Source of the DNA: Crenobacter cavernae
GTDB taxonomy: Bacteria; Pseudomonadota; Gammaproteobacteria; Burkholderiales; Chromobacteriaceae
Reading direction: 5' to 3'
NCBI RefSeq assembly: GCF_003355495.1
Contig: NZ_CP031337.1
Location: 2,175,001-2,239,000 of the forward strand
DNA length: 64,000 nt
Numbering within the stretch: the first letter of the stretch is position 1; every line of letters starts with the position of its first letter. A program made the position numbers and the translations under genes. The notes beneath the pieces are model-generated. The model searched no databases. It had not been told where the DNA came from and saw only the letters and a program-made list of their open reading frames with translations. Of the stretch, positions 35,027-43,723 are shown one piece after another.

Positions 35027-35920
35027 ATGGAACTGCGACACCTGCGTTACTTCGTGGCGGTGGCCGAGGAGCTGCACTTCACGCGCGCCGCCCAGAGGCT
35101 GCACATCGGCCAGCCGCCGCTCAGCCAGCAGATCCAGGCGCTCGAGGCCGAGCTCGGCGTGCTGCTGTTCGAGCGCAACCGGCGCCGCGTCAGCCTCACG
35201 CCGGCCGGCGAGCGCTTTTTGGCGCACGCGCGGCAGATCCTCGCCGCGACCGACGCGGCCGCGCGCGACGCGCGACGCGCCGCGAGCGGCGAGGTCGGCG
35301 AGCTGTCGGTCGGTTTCACGTCGTCGCTGCCGTTCACCAGCCTGTTGCCGGCGGTGCTCAACGACTACCGGCAGCGCTACCCGGACGTGACGCTCACGCT
35401 GCGCGAGTCGTTCACCGCCGACCAGTTCGCCGCGCTGGCCAATGGCCGGCTCGACGTCGGCTTCGTGCGCTTCACCGGCATCGAGCCGCCGCCCGGCCTC
35501 TCCGTGCGCGAGATCCGCCGCGACGCGCTCAGGCTGGTGATCAACGCGCGCCACCCGCTCGCCGCCGAGCCTTCGGTGTCGCTCGCCGCGCTGCGCGACG
35601 AGCCGTTCATCACCTACCCGCGCGACGCCGGCACCGGCCTCGGGCGCCTGGTGCGCCGGCTGTGCCTGGCCGCCGGCTTCGAGCCGCAGGTCGTCCAGGA
35701 GGCGCGCGAGGCGACGACGCAGATCGGTCTGGTCGCCGCCGGGCTCGGCGTCGCGCTCTTGCCGGCGCCGCTCGAATGCGTGCGGCTGGCCGGCGTGCGC
35801 TACCTGCCGCTTACCGACGATGTCCACGTGTCGCTCGGCGTCGCGACGCGCGAAGGAGAAGCGCCGCCGCTTTTGGCGGGCTTCCTCGCGACGCTCGACG
35901 CCAGGCTCGGCCAGGCCTGA
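35027..35920 (+). CDS. LysR-type regulator (YnfL-like)
   Basis: 297 residues. N-terminal winged HTH, MELRHLRYFVAVAEELHFTRAA and QPPLSQQIQALE (about 1-60), then a LysR effector domain (about 90-295). Divergent from the MFS gene across 110 bp of AT-rich DNA (34917-35026) that should hold both promoters and the T-N11-A-type operator. It most likely controls that transporter and itself. Confidence 0.88.
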   Translation: MELRHLRYFVAVAEELHFTRAAQRLHIGQPPLSQQIQALEAELGVLLFERNRRRVSLTPAGERFLAHARQILAATDAAARDARRAASGEVGELSVGFTSSLPFTSLLPAVLNDYRQRYPDVTLTLRESFTADQFAALANGRLDVGFVRFTGIEPPPGLSVREIRRDALRLVINARHPLAAEPSVSLAALRDEPFITYPRDAGTGLGRLVRRLCLAAGFEPQVVQEAREATTQIGLVAAGLGVALLPAPLECVRLAGVRYLPLTDDVHVSLGVATREGEAPPLLAGFLATLDARLGQA

Positions 35921-35930
35921 GCCGGCAGCG

Positions 35931-35966
35931 GCTCGGCCAACCTTGCAAGGTTGGCCGAGCTTTTTT
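35931..35966 (+). terminator. Terminator built from an inverted pair of the dispersed 10-mer
   Basis: Perfect 14-bp stem: GCTCGGCCAACCTT (35931-35944), GC loop, AAGGTTGGCCGAGC (35947-35960), then six T. Starts 10 nt after the LysR stop codon. The clearest case of the repeat serving as a rho-independent terminator. Confidence 0.95.
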
Positions 35967-36073
35967 CGTCAGCGGCGCCACCGCGCGGCTCGACAACGGT
36001 TTGCGCGGGCGGCGCGGGCCGCTACCATCGCCGGTTCGTCGCAAGACGCTGATTCGATTTGGTATTGGTCGGT

Positions 36074-37258
36074 ATGCAAGATTCTGGCCATCGAGGGCTT
36101 GCGCGGCTGGGCCGCGCTGATGGTGATCCTCTCGCACGGCGCGCTGACCTTCTTCCCCTTCCTGCATTCGGGCGAACGCCCCGAGATGAAGACGCCGATG
36201 GAGGCGTGGATCTACGATTCGCCCTTGGCCTTCGTCTATTCCGGCACCGCCGCGGTGTGCATCTTCTTCGCGCTGTCCGGCTACATCCTCGCACGGCGCA
36301 TCCTCGCCGCACCCGACGTCACGCGCGCGGCGACCTCGATGCTGGTCAAGCGCTACTGCCGGTGCTCGTGTCCTGCCTGATGGGCTACGCGCTGTTCGCG
36401 ACCGACTTCCTCGGCGTCGACCGCAGTGCGCTGTCGGGCTGGATCCAGGCTTACGGCGACTTCGACTTTACCCTGCCCGGCGCGCTGGCCGAGGGGCTGT
36501 GGCGCGCGTTCCTGCTCGCCGATTCGAGCTACAACTGGCCGCTGTGGACGATGAAGATCGAGCTCTACGGCTCCTTGCTGGTGTTCGCGGTGTGCTGCGT
36601 GCTGCCCTGGCTGCGTTTCCGGCGCAGCTTTCTCGCGCTGTTCGGCGCCGCGCTGGTCTACAGCCGGCCCGAGTCCGAAGGCCTCTTGTATGCGCTGTTC
36701 CTGTTGGGGGTCGCGCTGTCGCTCGACGAGTGGACGCTGCCGACGCCTCTCGCCGTCGCGCTTGCCGCGCTCGGCATCTACGCCAGCGCGTTCAACGAGG
36801 GCAACCACCTGCACGCGCTGTTCGACGACGTGCACCTGAGTCTCAACGGCGCAGAACTGTCGCGCGAGTACCTGTTCAACGCGATCGGCGGCGCGTCGCT
36901 CGCGGTCGCGGTGCTGCACCATCCGCGCTGCAGCCGCTGGTTCTCGGACCCGTGGCTGGTCAAGCTCGGCGAGTTGTCGTTCGGCGCCTACCTCGTCCAC
37001 ATGCTGGTGCTCGCCAGCTTCGGCGCGTGGCTGTTCGACTTCGTGCTGCCGCGCGCCGGCTACGTCGCCGCCGGCATGGTCGGCCTCGTCTCCTCGGTGG
37101 TCGTGATCTACGCACTCGCCCACCCCTACGCGCGCCACGTCGACCAGACGAGCGTGCGCTGGTCGAACCGCTTGGTGAAAAGGCTGCTGCACCAGCCGGC
37201 CGGATCGCCAGAGTTGGCCGAGGCTCGGCCGACGTTTCCGGTCAATACCCGTACTTAG
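36074..37258 (+). pseudogene. Acyltransferase-3 family membrane protein with frame disruptions
   Basis: OafA/acyltransferase-3 proteins are inner-membrane enzymes that acylate sugars. The conserved N-terminal part (KILAIEGLRGWAALMVILSH, with the catalytic His, then FFALSGYILARRIL) is encoded at about 36078-36356 in one frame and stops at 36380. The rest (LPVLVSCLMGYALF to the end, including WTMKIELYGSLLVF and LGELSFGAYLVHMLV) continues in another frame to 37258. The second frame happens to be open from 36059, so a continuous 395-codon reading exists whose first 95 residues are nonsense. A one-base loss near 36356, and perhaps one gained base after ATG 36074, would explain it. Confidence 0.75.
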
Positions 37259-37330
37259 GATGACTGCCGCGTGCATGGCGTTAGGGTGGCTGCTATCGAT
37301 ACCGCCGGATGCATGAGGCCCTGGCAAAGC

Positions 37331-37363
37331 AAAACGCCCGGTCTTGCGACCGGGCGTTTTTTT
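37331..37363. terminator. Bidirectional terminator
   Basis: Stem AAAACGCCCGGTC / GACCGGGCGTTTT with TTGC loop and T run; lies between the convergent acyltransferase and SDR genes. Confidence 0.92.
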
Positions 37364-37374
37364 CATCGACAACG

Positions 37375-37384
37375 TTGGCCGAGC
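37375..37384 (-). repeat. Single copy of the dispersed 10-mer after the SDR stop
   Basis: TTGGCCGAGC on the + strand, 11 nt beyond the stop codon of the reverse-strand SDR gene. Confidence 0.85.
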
Positions 37385-37395
37385 CCGGCTCGGGC

Positions 37396-38034
37396 TCAGT
37401 AGCCGACGGTGAAGCGCTGTCGCGGGTGGGCCGGCTTTTCGAGCTCGTCGATCAGCGCGACCGCGTAGTCCTCTACCGAGATCGCGCTCTTGCCATCGGC
37501 GTCGATCAGCAATTGGTTGGTGCCGAGCCGGAACGTGCCGGTGCGCTCGCCCGGCGCGATCAGCGCCGACGGGCTCAGCAGCGTCCAGTCGAGCTCCTTT
37601 TCCTCGCGCAGCAGGTTCAGCGCCTCGCGCGCGCCGAGCGCCGACGCCTTCCACTGTTCGGGGAAGTCCGGCGTGTCGACCCCCTGCACGCCGGGCGCGA
37701 CCTCGAGGCTGCCGGCGCCGCCGACCACCAGCAGGCGCGGCACGCTGGCCTGTTTGGCGGCGGCGACGATCGAGCGCACGCCGGCGACGTAGTAGTCGTA
37801 GGTGTCGGCCTCGGCGTGGCCGCTGAAGGCGCTGAGCACCGCGTCGAATCCTTTCAATTGTTCGGCGAGCGCCGCCGTGTCCTGCACGTCGGTCTTGAGC
37901 GCGGCGACGTTCGCGTGCTCGGCCAACCTTTCGGGGCGCGAGACCAGCGCGGTGACCACGTGGCCGCGCGCCAGCGCTTCTTTCAGCAGGCCGGAACCGA
38001 TGAAACCGGTGGCGCCGATCAGGGCGATGTTCAT
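37396..38034 (-). CDS. NAD(P)-binding atypical SDR-family protein
   Basis: 212 residues. N-terminal dinucleotide-binding motif IALIGATGFIGSGLLKEAL (about 3-21) and VVGGAGSLEVAPG in the middle; small NmrA/YwnB-like proteins act as NADPH sensors or reductases. No YxxxK catalytic pair is obvious. Divergent from a LysR gene across 106 bp, so probably its target. Contains one copy of the 10-mer (37917-37926). Confidence 0.8.
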   Translation of the reverse strand: MNIALIGATGFIGSGLLKEALARGHVVTALVSRPERLAEHANVAALKTDVQDTAALAEQLKGFDAVLSAFSGHAEADTYDYYVAGVRSIVAAAKQASVPRLLVVGGAGSLEVAPGVQGVDTPDFPEQWKASALGAREALNLLREEKELDWTLLSPSALIAPGERTGTFRLGTNQLLIDADGKSAISVEDYAVALIDELEKPAHPRQRFTVGY

Positions 38035-38140
38035 GGGGGTTTCCTTTCGCGGTTGATTTCAGTGACGCCATGGTGTCGCCTATGCAATCACGTGATAATC
38101 CGCGCTAGACTGTAATCATTGTTAAGTACAGCTACACAAT

Positions 38141-39025
38141 ATGGACGATCTGAAGCGCATGGCGGTGTTCGCCACCGTCGTCGACAAGGGCTCGATGAAC
38201 GCCGCGGCGCGCGAGCTTTCGATGACGCCGTCGGCGGTCAGCCAGCACGTCAGGAAGCTCGAGGCCGTGCACGGCGTGGTGCTCTTGCACCGCACGACGA
38301 GAAAGCTGACGCTGACCGAGGCCGGGCGGCTGTTCTACCAGGGCTGCGCCGACATGCTCGCCGCGGCGCGTCTGGCCGAGCAGAGGTTGGCCGAGCTGCG
38401 CGACGCGCCGGTCGGCGAACTCAGGCTCGCGGCGACTACCGGCTTCGCCGGCCCGCTGTTGACCGACGCGCTCGCGCCCTTGCTCGCCGCGCACCCGAAG
38501 CTGACCTTGCGGCTGTTTTTCCACGACGAGACCATCGACATGGTCGAGAACCGTATCGACCTGGCGATCCGCGTCGGCCAGCTCGCCGACTCGCGCCTCG
38601 TCGCGCGCCACCTGGCCGACTGGGACTGCGTGCTGTGCGCGGCGCCGGCCTACCTCGCGCGCCACGGCACGCCGGCGCACCCGCGCGAGCTCGCGCAGCA
38701 CCAGTGGATCGCGCTCGAGGCGGGGCGCGCCAACTGGGCGACGCTCGAAGGGCCTCACGGAGAGACCGAGACCTTGCGCCTCGAGCCGCGCATCGTCAGC
38801 AACAACATCGTCGCCGCGCGCGAATTCGTCTACGCCGGGCTCGGCGTCGCGATCCAGCCCGAGCCCGAGGTGCGCGGCGCGCTCGAGGCCGGCCGGCTGT
38901 TGCGGCTGTTGCCTGACTGGCGCTTTGCCCCGCTCGGCCTCTACGCGGTCACGCCGCGCCGCGACGCGCAGCCGGCCAAGGTGCGCTACGCGATCGACGC
39001 GCTGCGCGAGCGCTTGCGCGCCTGA
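38141..39025 (+). CDS. LysR-type transcriptional regulator
   Basis: 294 residues. HTH MDDLKRMAVFATVVDKGSMN and TPSAVSQHVRKLE (about 1-50), effector domain about 88-290 with VENRIDLAIRVGQLADS. The intergenic region before it has the partly symmetric TGTAATCATTGTTAAGTACA, a candidate operator. Likely regulates the divergent SDR gene. Contains one copy of the 10-mer (38387-38396). Confidence 0.87.
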   Translation: MDDLKRMAVFATVVDKGSMNAAARELSMTPSAVSQHVRKLEAVHGVVLLHRTTRKLTLTEAGRLFYQGCADMLAAARLAEQRLAELRDAPVGELRLAATTGFAGPLLTDALAPLLAAHPKLTLRLFFHDETIDMVENRIDLAIRVGQLADSRLVARHLADWDCVLCAAPAYLARHGTPAHPRELAQHQWIALEAGRANWATLEGPHGETETLRLEPRIVSNNIVAAREFVYAGLGVAIQPEPEVRGALEAGRLLRLLPDWRFAPLGLYAVTPRRDAQPAKVRYAIDALRERLRA

Positions 39026-39033
39026 ATCCGCGC

Positions 39034-39057
39034 GATTCGGCCAACGTTGGCCGAGCC
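39034..39057. repeat. Imperfect inverted pair of the dispersed 10-mer
   Basis: ATTCGGCCAA (one change) and TTGGCCGAGC (39047-39056) meet around CG, starting about 9 nt after the LysR stop. No T tract. Almost the same layout as the palindrome before flgB. Confidence 0.8.
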
Positions 39058-39124
39058 CGCCCGGCGGGCCGCCTAAGCTTGAAACGGTAAGCGCGCTAAA
39101 CCATCGCCGCGCAGGGAGCCCGCC

Positions 39125-40087
39125 ATGCACGATCCGATCGCCGCCATCCTCGATAAGCAGCCGTTGATGATCCTCGACGGCGCGCTCGCCAGCGAACTCG
39201 AGCGCCGCGGCGCCGACCTCGCCGACCCGCTGTGGTCGGCCAAGCTCTTGATCGAATCCCCCGACGCGATCCGCCGGCTGCACGCCGACTACTACGCCGC
39301 CGGCGCCGACGTCGCCATCACCGCCAGCTACCAGGCGAGCTTCCAAGGTTTCGCCGCGCGCGGGCTGGACCGGTACGAGGCCGTGCGGCTGATGCGGCTG
39401 TCGGTAGGGCTCGCAAGAGAAGCGCGCGACGGCTTCTGGGCGGTCGAGGCCAACCGCGCCGGGCGGGTGAAACCGCTGGTCGCCGCGTCGGTAGGCCCGT
39501 ACGGCGCGGTGCTCGCCGACGGTTCGGAATACCGCGGCGACTACGGCCTGACCGTGTCGCAGCTGATGGACTTCCACCGGCCACGCCTCGACGCGCTGCT
39601 GTCGGCCGGGCCCGAGCTGCTGGCGTGCGAGACGCTGCCGTCCATGCTCGAGGCCGAGGCGCTGGCTCGCGTGCTTTCCGACGACTTCACCGACGCGCGC
39701 GCCTGGGTCAGCTTCACCTGCCGCGACGGCGCGCATACCGCCGACGGCGGCGTGTTCGCCGATGCGGTGGCGCTGCTGTCGGGCGTCGAACAGGTGGTCG
39801 CGGTGGGAGTGAACTGCACCGCGCCGGCCTACGTCGCCGAGCTGATAAGCCGCGCGAGCGTGGTCAGCACCAAGCCCTTGCTCGCCTACCCGAACTCGGG
39901 CGAGCGCTACGACGCCGAGCACAAGTGCTGGCACGGCCGGGCCGACGACTTCGCCGCGCTGGCGCACGACTGGTTCGCCGCCGGCGCGCGCTTGATCGGC
40001 GGCTGCTGCCGCACCGGACCGGCCGACATCCGCGCCCTGTCGGTTTGGCGTCGCGAACTGGCCGCCGCCGGCACGGGGCGAGGGTAA
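39125..40087 (+). CDS. mmuM: Homocysteine S-methyltransferase
   Basis: Methylates homocysteine using S-methylmethionine or SAM. 320 residues, TIM barrel. Zinc-binding Cys are in AVGVNCTAP and in the C-terminal GGCCRTGP pair; the N-terminal LDGALASELERRG and YPNSGERYD are typical. GGAG site before the ATG. No mmuP permease next to it. Confidence 0.92.
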   Translation: MHDPIAAILDKQPLMILDGALASELERRGADLADPLWSAKLLIESPDAIRRLHADYYAAGADVAITASYQASFQGFAARGLDRYEAVRLMRLSVGLAREARDGFWAVEANRAGRVKPLVAASVGPYGAVLADGSEYRGDYGLTVSQLMDFHRPRLDALLSAGPELLACETLPSMLEAEALARVLSDDFTDARAWVSFTCRDGAHTADGGVFADAVALLSGVEQVVAVGVNCTAPAYVAELISRASVVSTKPLLAYPNSGERYDAEHKCWHGRADDFAALAHDWFAAGARLIGGCCRTGPADIRALSVWRRELAAAGTGRG

Positions 40088-40218
40088 GCCATTACCTGCC
40101 TTTTTTTGGCAAGCGCCCTATCCTGAATCAAACCGGTCCGATAACGGTTTACAGTTCCGCCAGGCCGCCCGCCGCTTTTCGCGGGCGGCGGTCAAGGCGC
40201 AGTCGGGGAGACAGAACC

Positions 40219-40431
40219 ATGACGATCGACCACTTCAACCACATCGCGGACCTGATCGGTCTGAAGAAAAAATCGCGTGAGGCGGTCTTGCTGATGGAAA
40301 TCGAGGGGATGACCGGCTATTCGGCGGCCAAGCAGATGGACCTCAGCGAATCGACGGTGTCGCGCGCGCATTCGCGCTTTCGCAAGGCGATCAAGGAAAT
40401 CAATTCGCTGGCCAAGTTCCTGCCGCTGTGA
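40219..40431 (+). CDS. Small HTH protein, KorA/TrfB-like
   Basis: 70 residues, essentially one helix-turn-helix domain: REAVLLMEIEGMTGYSAAKQ then MDLSESTVSRAHSRFRKAIKE. The pattern of an 'xEGMsxxxAAxxxxLsxxxVsxA' helix pair resembles the TrfB/KorA repressors of IncP plasmids and their chromosomal relatives, though a sigma-70 region 4-like fold would look similar. GGGGAG site 10 nt before the ATG. No plasmid genes are nearby. Target unknown. Confidence 0.65.
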   Translation: MTIDHFNHIADLIGLKKKSREAVLLMEIEGMTGYSAAKQMDLSESTVSRAHSRFRKAIKEINSLAKFLPL

Positions 40432-40483
40432 GGGGGCGCGCGACAGGCGGAGAGTTTTTCAAGGGGGTCGTTAAGGGGGGGTA

Positions 40484-40518
40484 AAAGCCGGGGGCGATCA
40501 GATCGCCGCCGGTTTTTT
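40484..40518 (+). terminator. Terminator after the small HTH gene
   Basis: Interrupted stem (CCGG and GGCGAT pairing with ATCGCC and CCGG around CAG) followed by eight T. Confidence 0.75.
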
Positions 40519-40545
40519 TTGCGTCTTGGGCCGCGGGGGACAGGG

Positions 40546-40555
40546 TTGGCCGAGC
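40546..40555 (-). repeat. Single copy of the dispersed 10-mer after the patatin stop
   Basis: TTGGCCGAGC on the + strand, 4 nt beyond the stop codon of the reverse-strand patatin gene. Confidence 0.85.
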
Positions 40556-40559
40556 CTGT

Positions 40560-41420
40560 TCAATGCCGGTGTTCGTACAGCGCGCCCGGAATCGCCGGCT
40601 TGTCCAGTCCGCCCGCGTCGAGCCAGCGGCGCGTCGTTAGTGCGGCCTGTTCGATCAGACTGCCGCACTGGTTGTAGTCGTACGGCGACGTCGACAGCGG
40701 ACACAGCGGCGGCACGACGTAGATCTGCGCGCGCTGCGACAGCGCCTCGATGTCCTTCACCAGCTGGCGGGCGATCAACAGTGTCAGCGCGTGCATCGCC
40801 TGCGCGATCACGCCGCGCGGCGCCTGTTGCAGCGCACAGGCGAAACCCGCCGGTAGGACGATCACGCGTTCGGCGCCGAGGCGCACCGCGACTGACACCG
40901 GCGTGTTGTTGGCGACGCCGCCGTCGACCAGCTCGCGCCCGTCGATGCGCACCGGCGGGAACACGCCGGGGATGGCGGCGCTGGCGAGCACCGCGTCGAC
41001 CGCCGGACCACGAGACAGTACGATCTCGTCGCCGGTCAACAGGTCGGTCGCGACGACGTAGAGCGGCACGCTGGCTTCCTCCAGCCTCGCGTACGGCAAA
41101 TGCCGGTGCAACAGCCGCCTGAGGCCGCTCGACTCGACCAGATGCTGGCGACGGCGCAAGAGCGTCGAGCACAGCCCGGCCAGCGTCATCGGCATCACGT
41201 CGCGGCGCTTGATGCCGCTCCAGATCGCTTCGAGCCCGGCCACGCCGTCGGCGTCGGGGCGGCCGGCGAAGTAGGCGCCGTTGATCGCGCCGGCCGACGC
41301 GCCGACCACCACGTCGGGGCGTTCGCCGGTCTTCACCAGTTCGCGCAGCATGCCGACCTCGACCGCGCCCAGGCTGCCGCCGCCCGCGAAAACGAATGCG
41401 GTCCTTGTTCCATCCGCCAT
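40560..41420 (-). CDS. Patatin-like phospholipase (RssA-type)
   Basis: 286 residues. Oxyanion GGGSLG (about 13-18), nucleophile GASAGA (Ser about 42) and catalytic Asp in VDGGVANN (about 167-174) form the Ser-Asp dyad. Ends with an unusual Cys-containing segment VVPPLCPLSTSPYDYNQC. No signal peptide, so probably cytosolic or membrane-associated. Stands alone. Confidence 0.88.
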   Translation of the reverse strand: MADGTRTAFVFAGGGSLGAVEVGMLRELVKTGERPDVVVGASAGAINGAYFAGRPDADGVAGLEAIWSGIKRRDVMPMTLAGLCSTLLRRRQHLVESSGLRRLLHRHLPYARLEEASVPLYVVATDLLTGDEIVLSRGPAVDAVLASAAIPGVFPPVRIDGRELVDGGVANNTPVSVAVRLGAERVIVLPAGFACALQQAPRGVIAQAMHALTLLIARQLVKDIEALSQRAQIYVVPPLCPLSTSPYDYNQCGSLIEQAALTTRRWLDAGGLDKPAIPGALYEHRH

Positions 41421-41905
41421 GCCGCCTCCCGCTATTCGATACCGTGTCGGCTCAGCCGAGCCTCCGTTGCTTTATAGGTCGGTGCGGCACGCGCGATCTG
41501 TCAGCCGGTCAAAAAATACCAAATACATGTTTTTGCGAGGGTTTGTCACCCAAAAGGCGGGTATACGGTCATCGACATGCTTTTGCATCTAGTTCACACG
41601 CTATGGGGCAAGATAAGGCGGCTTCGCCGCCTGTTTTTTAATCGCTCCGCTATGGTCAACGCACACGAAATAAAAGCAGGCCTTATTCCGCCTGTGTTGT
41701 GCGGTTCACACGCCTTCTTGTCACCCCACACCAACAGCATAAAAAAAGGTTGGGGCTGCCCAGCCGCTTTCCTATGCTTCAGGCGTCGGCCTGTTGATTG
41801 GGGCGTTTCCTCGCATCACCGGCATTCGTATCCATCATGCTGATTGTTACCCCGGTTCATGGCGTCTGCTTGTTTCGCATCGTCCCCGACGAAAGGAGTG
41901 AGTGA
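41421..41905. other. Gene-free, lower-GC region upstream of the OmpA-like gene
   Basis: No convincing gene. Contains a GC hairpin with T run (41616-41638), two direct copies of GTTCACACGC (41592-41601, 41703-41712), and an A tract at 41741-41747. Expected to hold the promoters of the divergent patatin and ompA-like genes; I could not pick a clear -35/-10 pair. AAGGAGTGAG before 41906 is the ribosome-binding site. Confidence 0.55.
41616..41638 (+). terminator. Hairpin with T run in the ompA upstream region
   Basis: AGGCGGC / GCCGCCT with TTC loop, then G and six T. No gene ends just before it, so it may act as an attenuator or end a small RNA. Confidence 0.5.
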
Positions 41906-42919
41906 ATGTTGCTGAAGAAAATCCCCGTCGCGCTGGCCCTGGCCGGCCTCGCCTACGCCTCGGCCGCCTGCGCCGATGAACCGTGGTACGCGGGCGGCAA
42001 GCTCGGCTGGTCGGAATTCCATGGCATCAAGTACGACAGCAGCGTGCCGAACCCGCGCAATATCGACAAATCCGGGGTCGGCGCGGGGCTGTTCGTCGGC
42101 TACCAGGTCAACGACTGGCTCGGCGTCGAGGGCGGCTACGACTACCTCGACAAGCTCGAGTTCGACTTCGACCCGAACAGCCGGGCCGACCTGAAGGCGC
42201 AGGGCCTCCAGCTCGCCGCCAAGCTGGGCGCGCCGGTGGCCGACTCGCTCGACGTCTACGCCCGTCTCGGCGTGATGGCCAGCCGGCTGGGCAGCGCCAG
42301 CAAACACGCGACCCGCGCGTCACCGCTGGCCGCGCTCGGCGTCGAGTACGCGCTTGACCGCAACTGGGCGACCCGTCTCGAGTACCAGTGGACCGGCCGG
42401 CTCGGCGACACGAGCGACGTCGGCGCGCGCACCGACAACGGCCTGTTGTCGCTCGGGCTGCTGTACAAGTTCGGCGGCGCGCCGGCGCCCGCACCGATGC
42501 CGGTCGCCACCCCGGCACCCGCCCCGCAGGTGAGGGAGTTCACCCTCAGTTCCGATGCGCTGTTCGACTTCAACAAGGCGACGCTCAAGCCGGCCGGCGA
42601 GCTGGCGCTGACCGAGCTGGTGCAAGAGATCCGCGCCGAAGCGTCGACGGACGCCAGCCTCACCATCGTCGGCCACACCGACCGCATCGGTTCCGAGCAG
42701 TACAACCTCGACCTGTCGCGCCGCCGCGCGCAGACGGCGGCCGACTTCCTCGTCGCCCGTGGCGTACCGGCCGGCCAGGTCAGCGTCGAGGGGGCGGGCG
42801 AATCGTCGCCGGTCACCGGCAGCCAGTGCGACGGCGTGAAGCAGCGCGCCGAGCTGATCGCCTGCCTCGCGTCCGACCGCCGCGTGGTGGTCAAGGTCAG
42901 CGGGCGCGCCGCGCGCTGA
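41906..42919 (+). CDS. OmpA-family outer-membrane protein
   Basis: 337 residues. Signal peptide to about residue 22 (SAACADEPWY), N-terminal eight-stranded barrel (about 23-195; WYAGGKLGWSEF, GLLSLGLLYKFG), Ala/Pro hinge, then OmpA peptidoglycan-binding domain (about 215-335): LFDFNKATLKPAGE, VGHTDRIGSEQYNLDLSRRRA, and the Cys pair SQC...LIACLASDRRV typical of true OmpA. Followed by a terminator. Structural outer-membrane/peptidoglycan tether. Confidence 0.92.
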   Translation: MLLKKIPVALALAGLAYASAACADEPWYAGGKLGWSEFHGIKYDSSVPNPRNIDKSGVGAGLFVGYQVNDWLGVEGGYDYLDKLEFDFDPNSRADLKAQGLQLAAKLGAPVADSLDVYARLGVMASRLGSASKHATRASPLAALGVEYALDRNWATRLEYQWTGRLGDTSDVGARTDNGLLSLGLLYKFGGAPAPAPMPVATPAPAPQVREFTLSSDALFDFNKATLKPAGELALTELVQEIRAEASTDASLTIVGHTDRIGSEQYNLDLSRRRAQTAADFLVARGVPAGQVSVEGAGESSPVTGSQCDGVKQRAELIACLASDRRVVVKVSGRAAR

Positions 42920-42939
42920 CCCGTCTCCCCCTCGAGCTC

Positions 42940-42971
42940 ATCCCCCGCGCCCCAAGCCGGGGGATTTTTTT
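42940..42971 (+). terminator. Terminator after the OmpA-like gene
   Basis: Stem ATCCCCCG / CGGGGGAT followed by seven T. Confidence 0.9.
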
Positions 42972-43050
42972 GCCCGCGCGCGGCGCCGGCGCTAAGGTGA
43001 CGTGACCAGGACGGGCGCCGAGCCCCGGACGGGAAGAAAGGATGCAAAGC

Positions 43051-43683
43051 ATGAAACCGACGCCGCAGGATCTCGCCGCGATCGCAGAGCACACGCTGCA
43101 GCACTACGACGCGCACGCCGACGCCTTCTGGGCCGGCACGCGCGACCACGACGTTAGCCAGAACATTTCGGCGCTGCTGTCGGCGATCGAGTCCGAGCCG
43201 CCGTTCACGATTCTCGACTTCGGTTGCGGCCCGGGGCGCGACCTCAAGACCTTCGCCGACCTCGGTCACACCGCGGTCGGGCTGGACGGCGCCGCGCGCT
43301 TCGTCGAGATGGCGCGCGCCTACAGCGGCTGCGCGGTGTGGCAGCAGGACTTCCTCGCGCTCGACCTGCCCGCTGACCATTTCGACGGCGTGTTCGCCAA
43401 CGCCGCGCTGTTCCACGTGCCGTGCGAGGCGCTGCCGCGCGTGCTGTGCGAACTGTTCGCCACCCTCAAGCCCGGCGGCGTGCTGTTCAGCTCCAACCCG
43501 CGCGGCCACAACGAGGAAGGCTGGCACGACGACCGCTACGGCACCTTCCACGACCTTGCCGCGTGGCGCCGCTACATGAACGCGGCCGGTTTCATCGAAC
43601 TGACCCACTACTACCGCCCGGCGGGCAAGCCGCGCGCCGAACAGCCGTGGCTCGCCAGCGTGTGGCGCAGGCCTGCGGCGTGA
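43051..43683 (+). CDS. Class I SAM-dependent methyltransferase
   Basis: 210 residues. Motif I LDFGCGPGRDLKTFADLG (SAM binding, about 57-74), motif II acidic GLDGAARFVEMAR, and motif IV FDGVFANAALFHV. ATG 43051 chosen because GAAAGGA lies 8 nt before it, while the ATG at 43042 overlaps that site. Substrate unknown. Confidence 0.85.
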   Translation: MKPTPQDLAAIAEHTLQHYDAHADAFWAGTRDHDVSQNISALLSAIESEPPFTILDFGCGPGRDLKTFADLGHTAVGLDGAARFVEMARAYSGCAVWQQDFLALDLPADHFDGVFANAALFHVPCEALPRVLCELFATLKPGGVLFSSNPRGHNEEGWHDDRYGTFHDLAAWRRYMNAAGFIELTHYYRPAGKPRAEQPWLASVWRRPAA

Positions 43684-43711
43684 AGCTGGAACGGGGAGGG
43701 AAAGAGGTAGG

Positions 43712-43721
43712 TTGGCCGAGC
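43712..43721 (-). repeat. Single copy of the dispersed 10-mer after the DUF488 stop
   Basis: TTGGCCGAGC on the + strand, 2 nt beyond the stop codon of the reverse-strand DUF488 gene and 28 nt after the methyltransferase stop. Confidence 0.85.
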
Positions 43722-43723
43722 GG

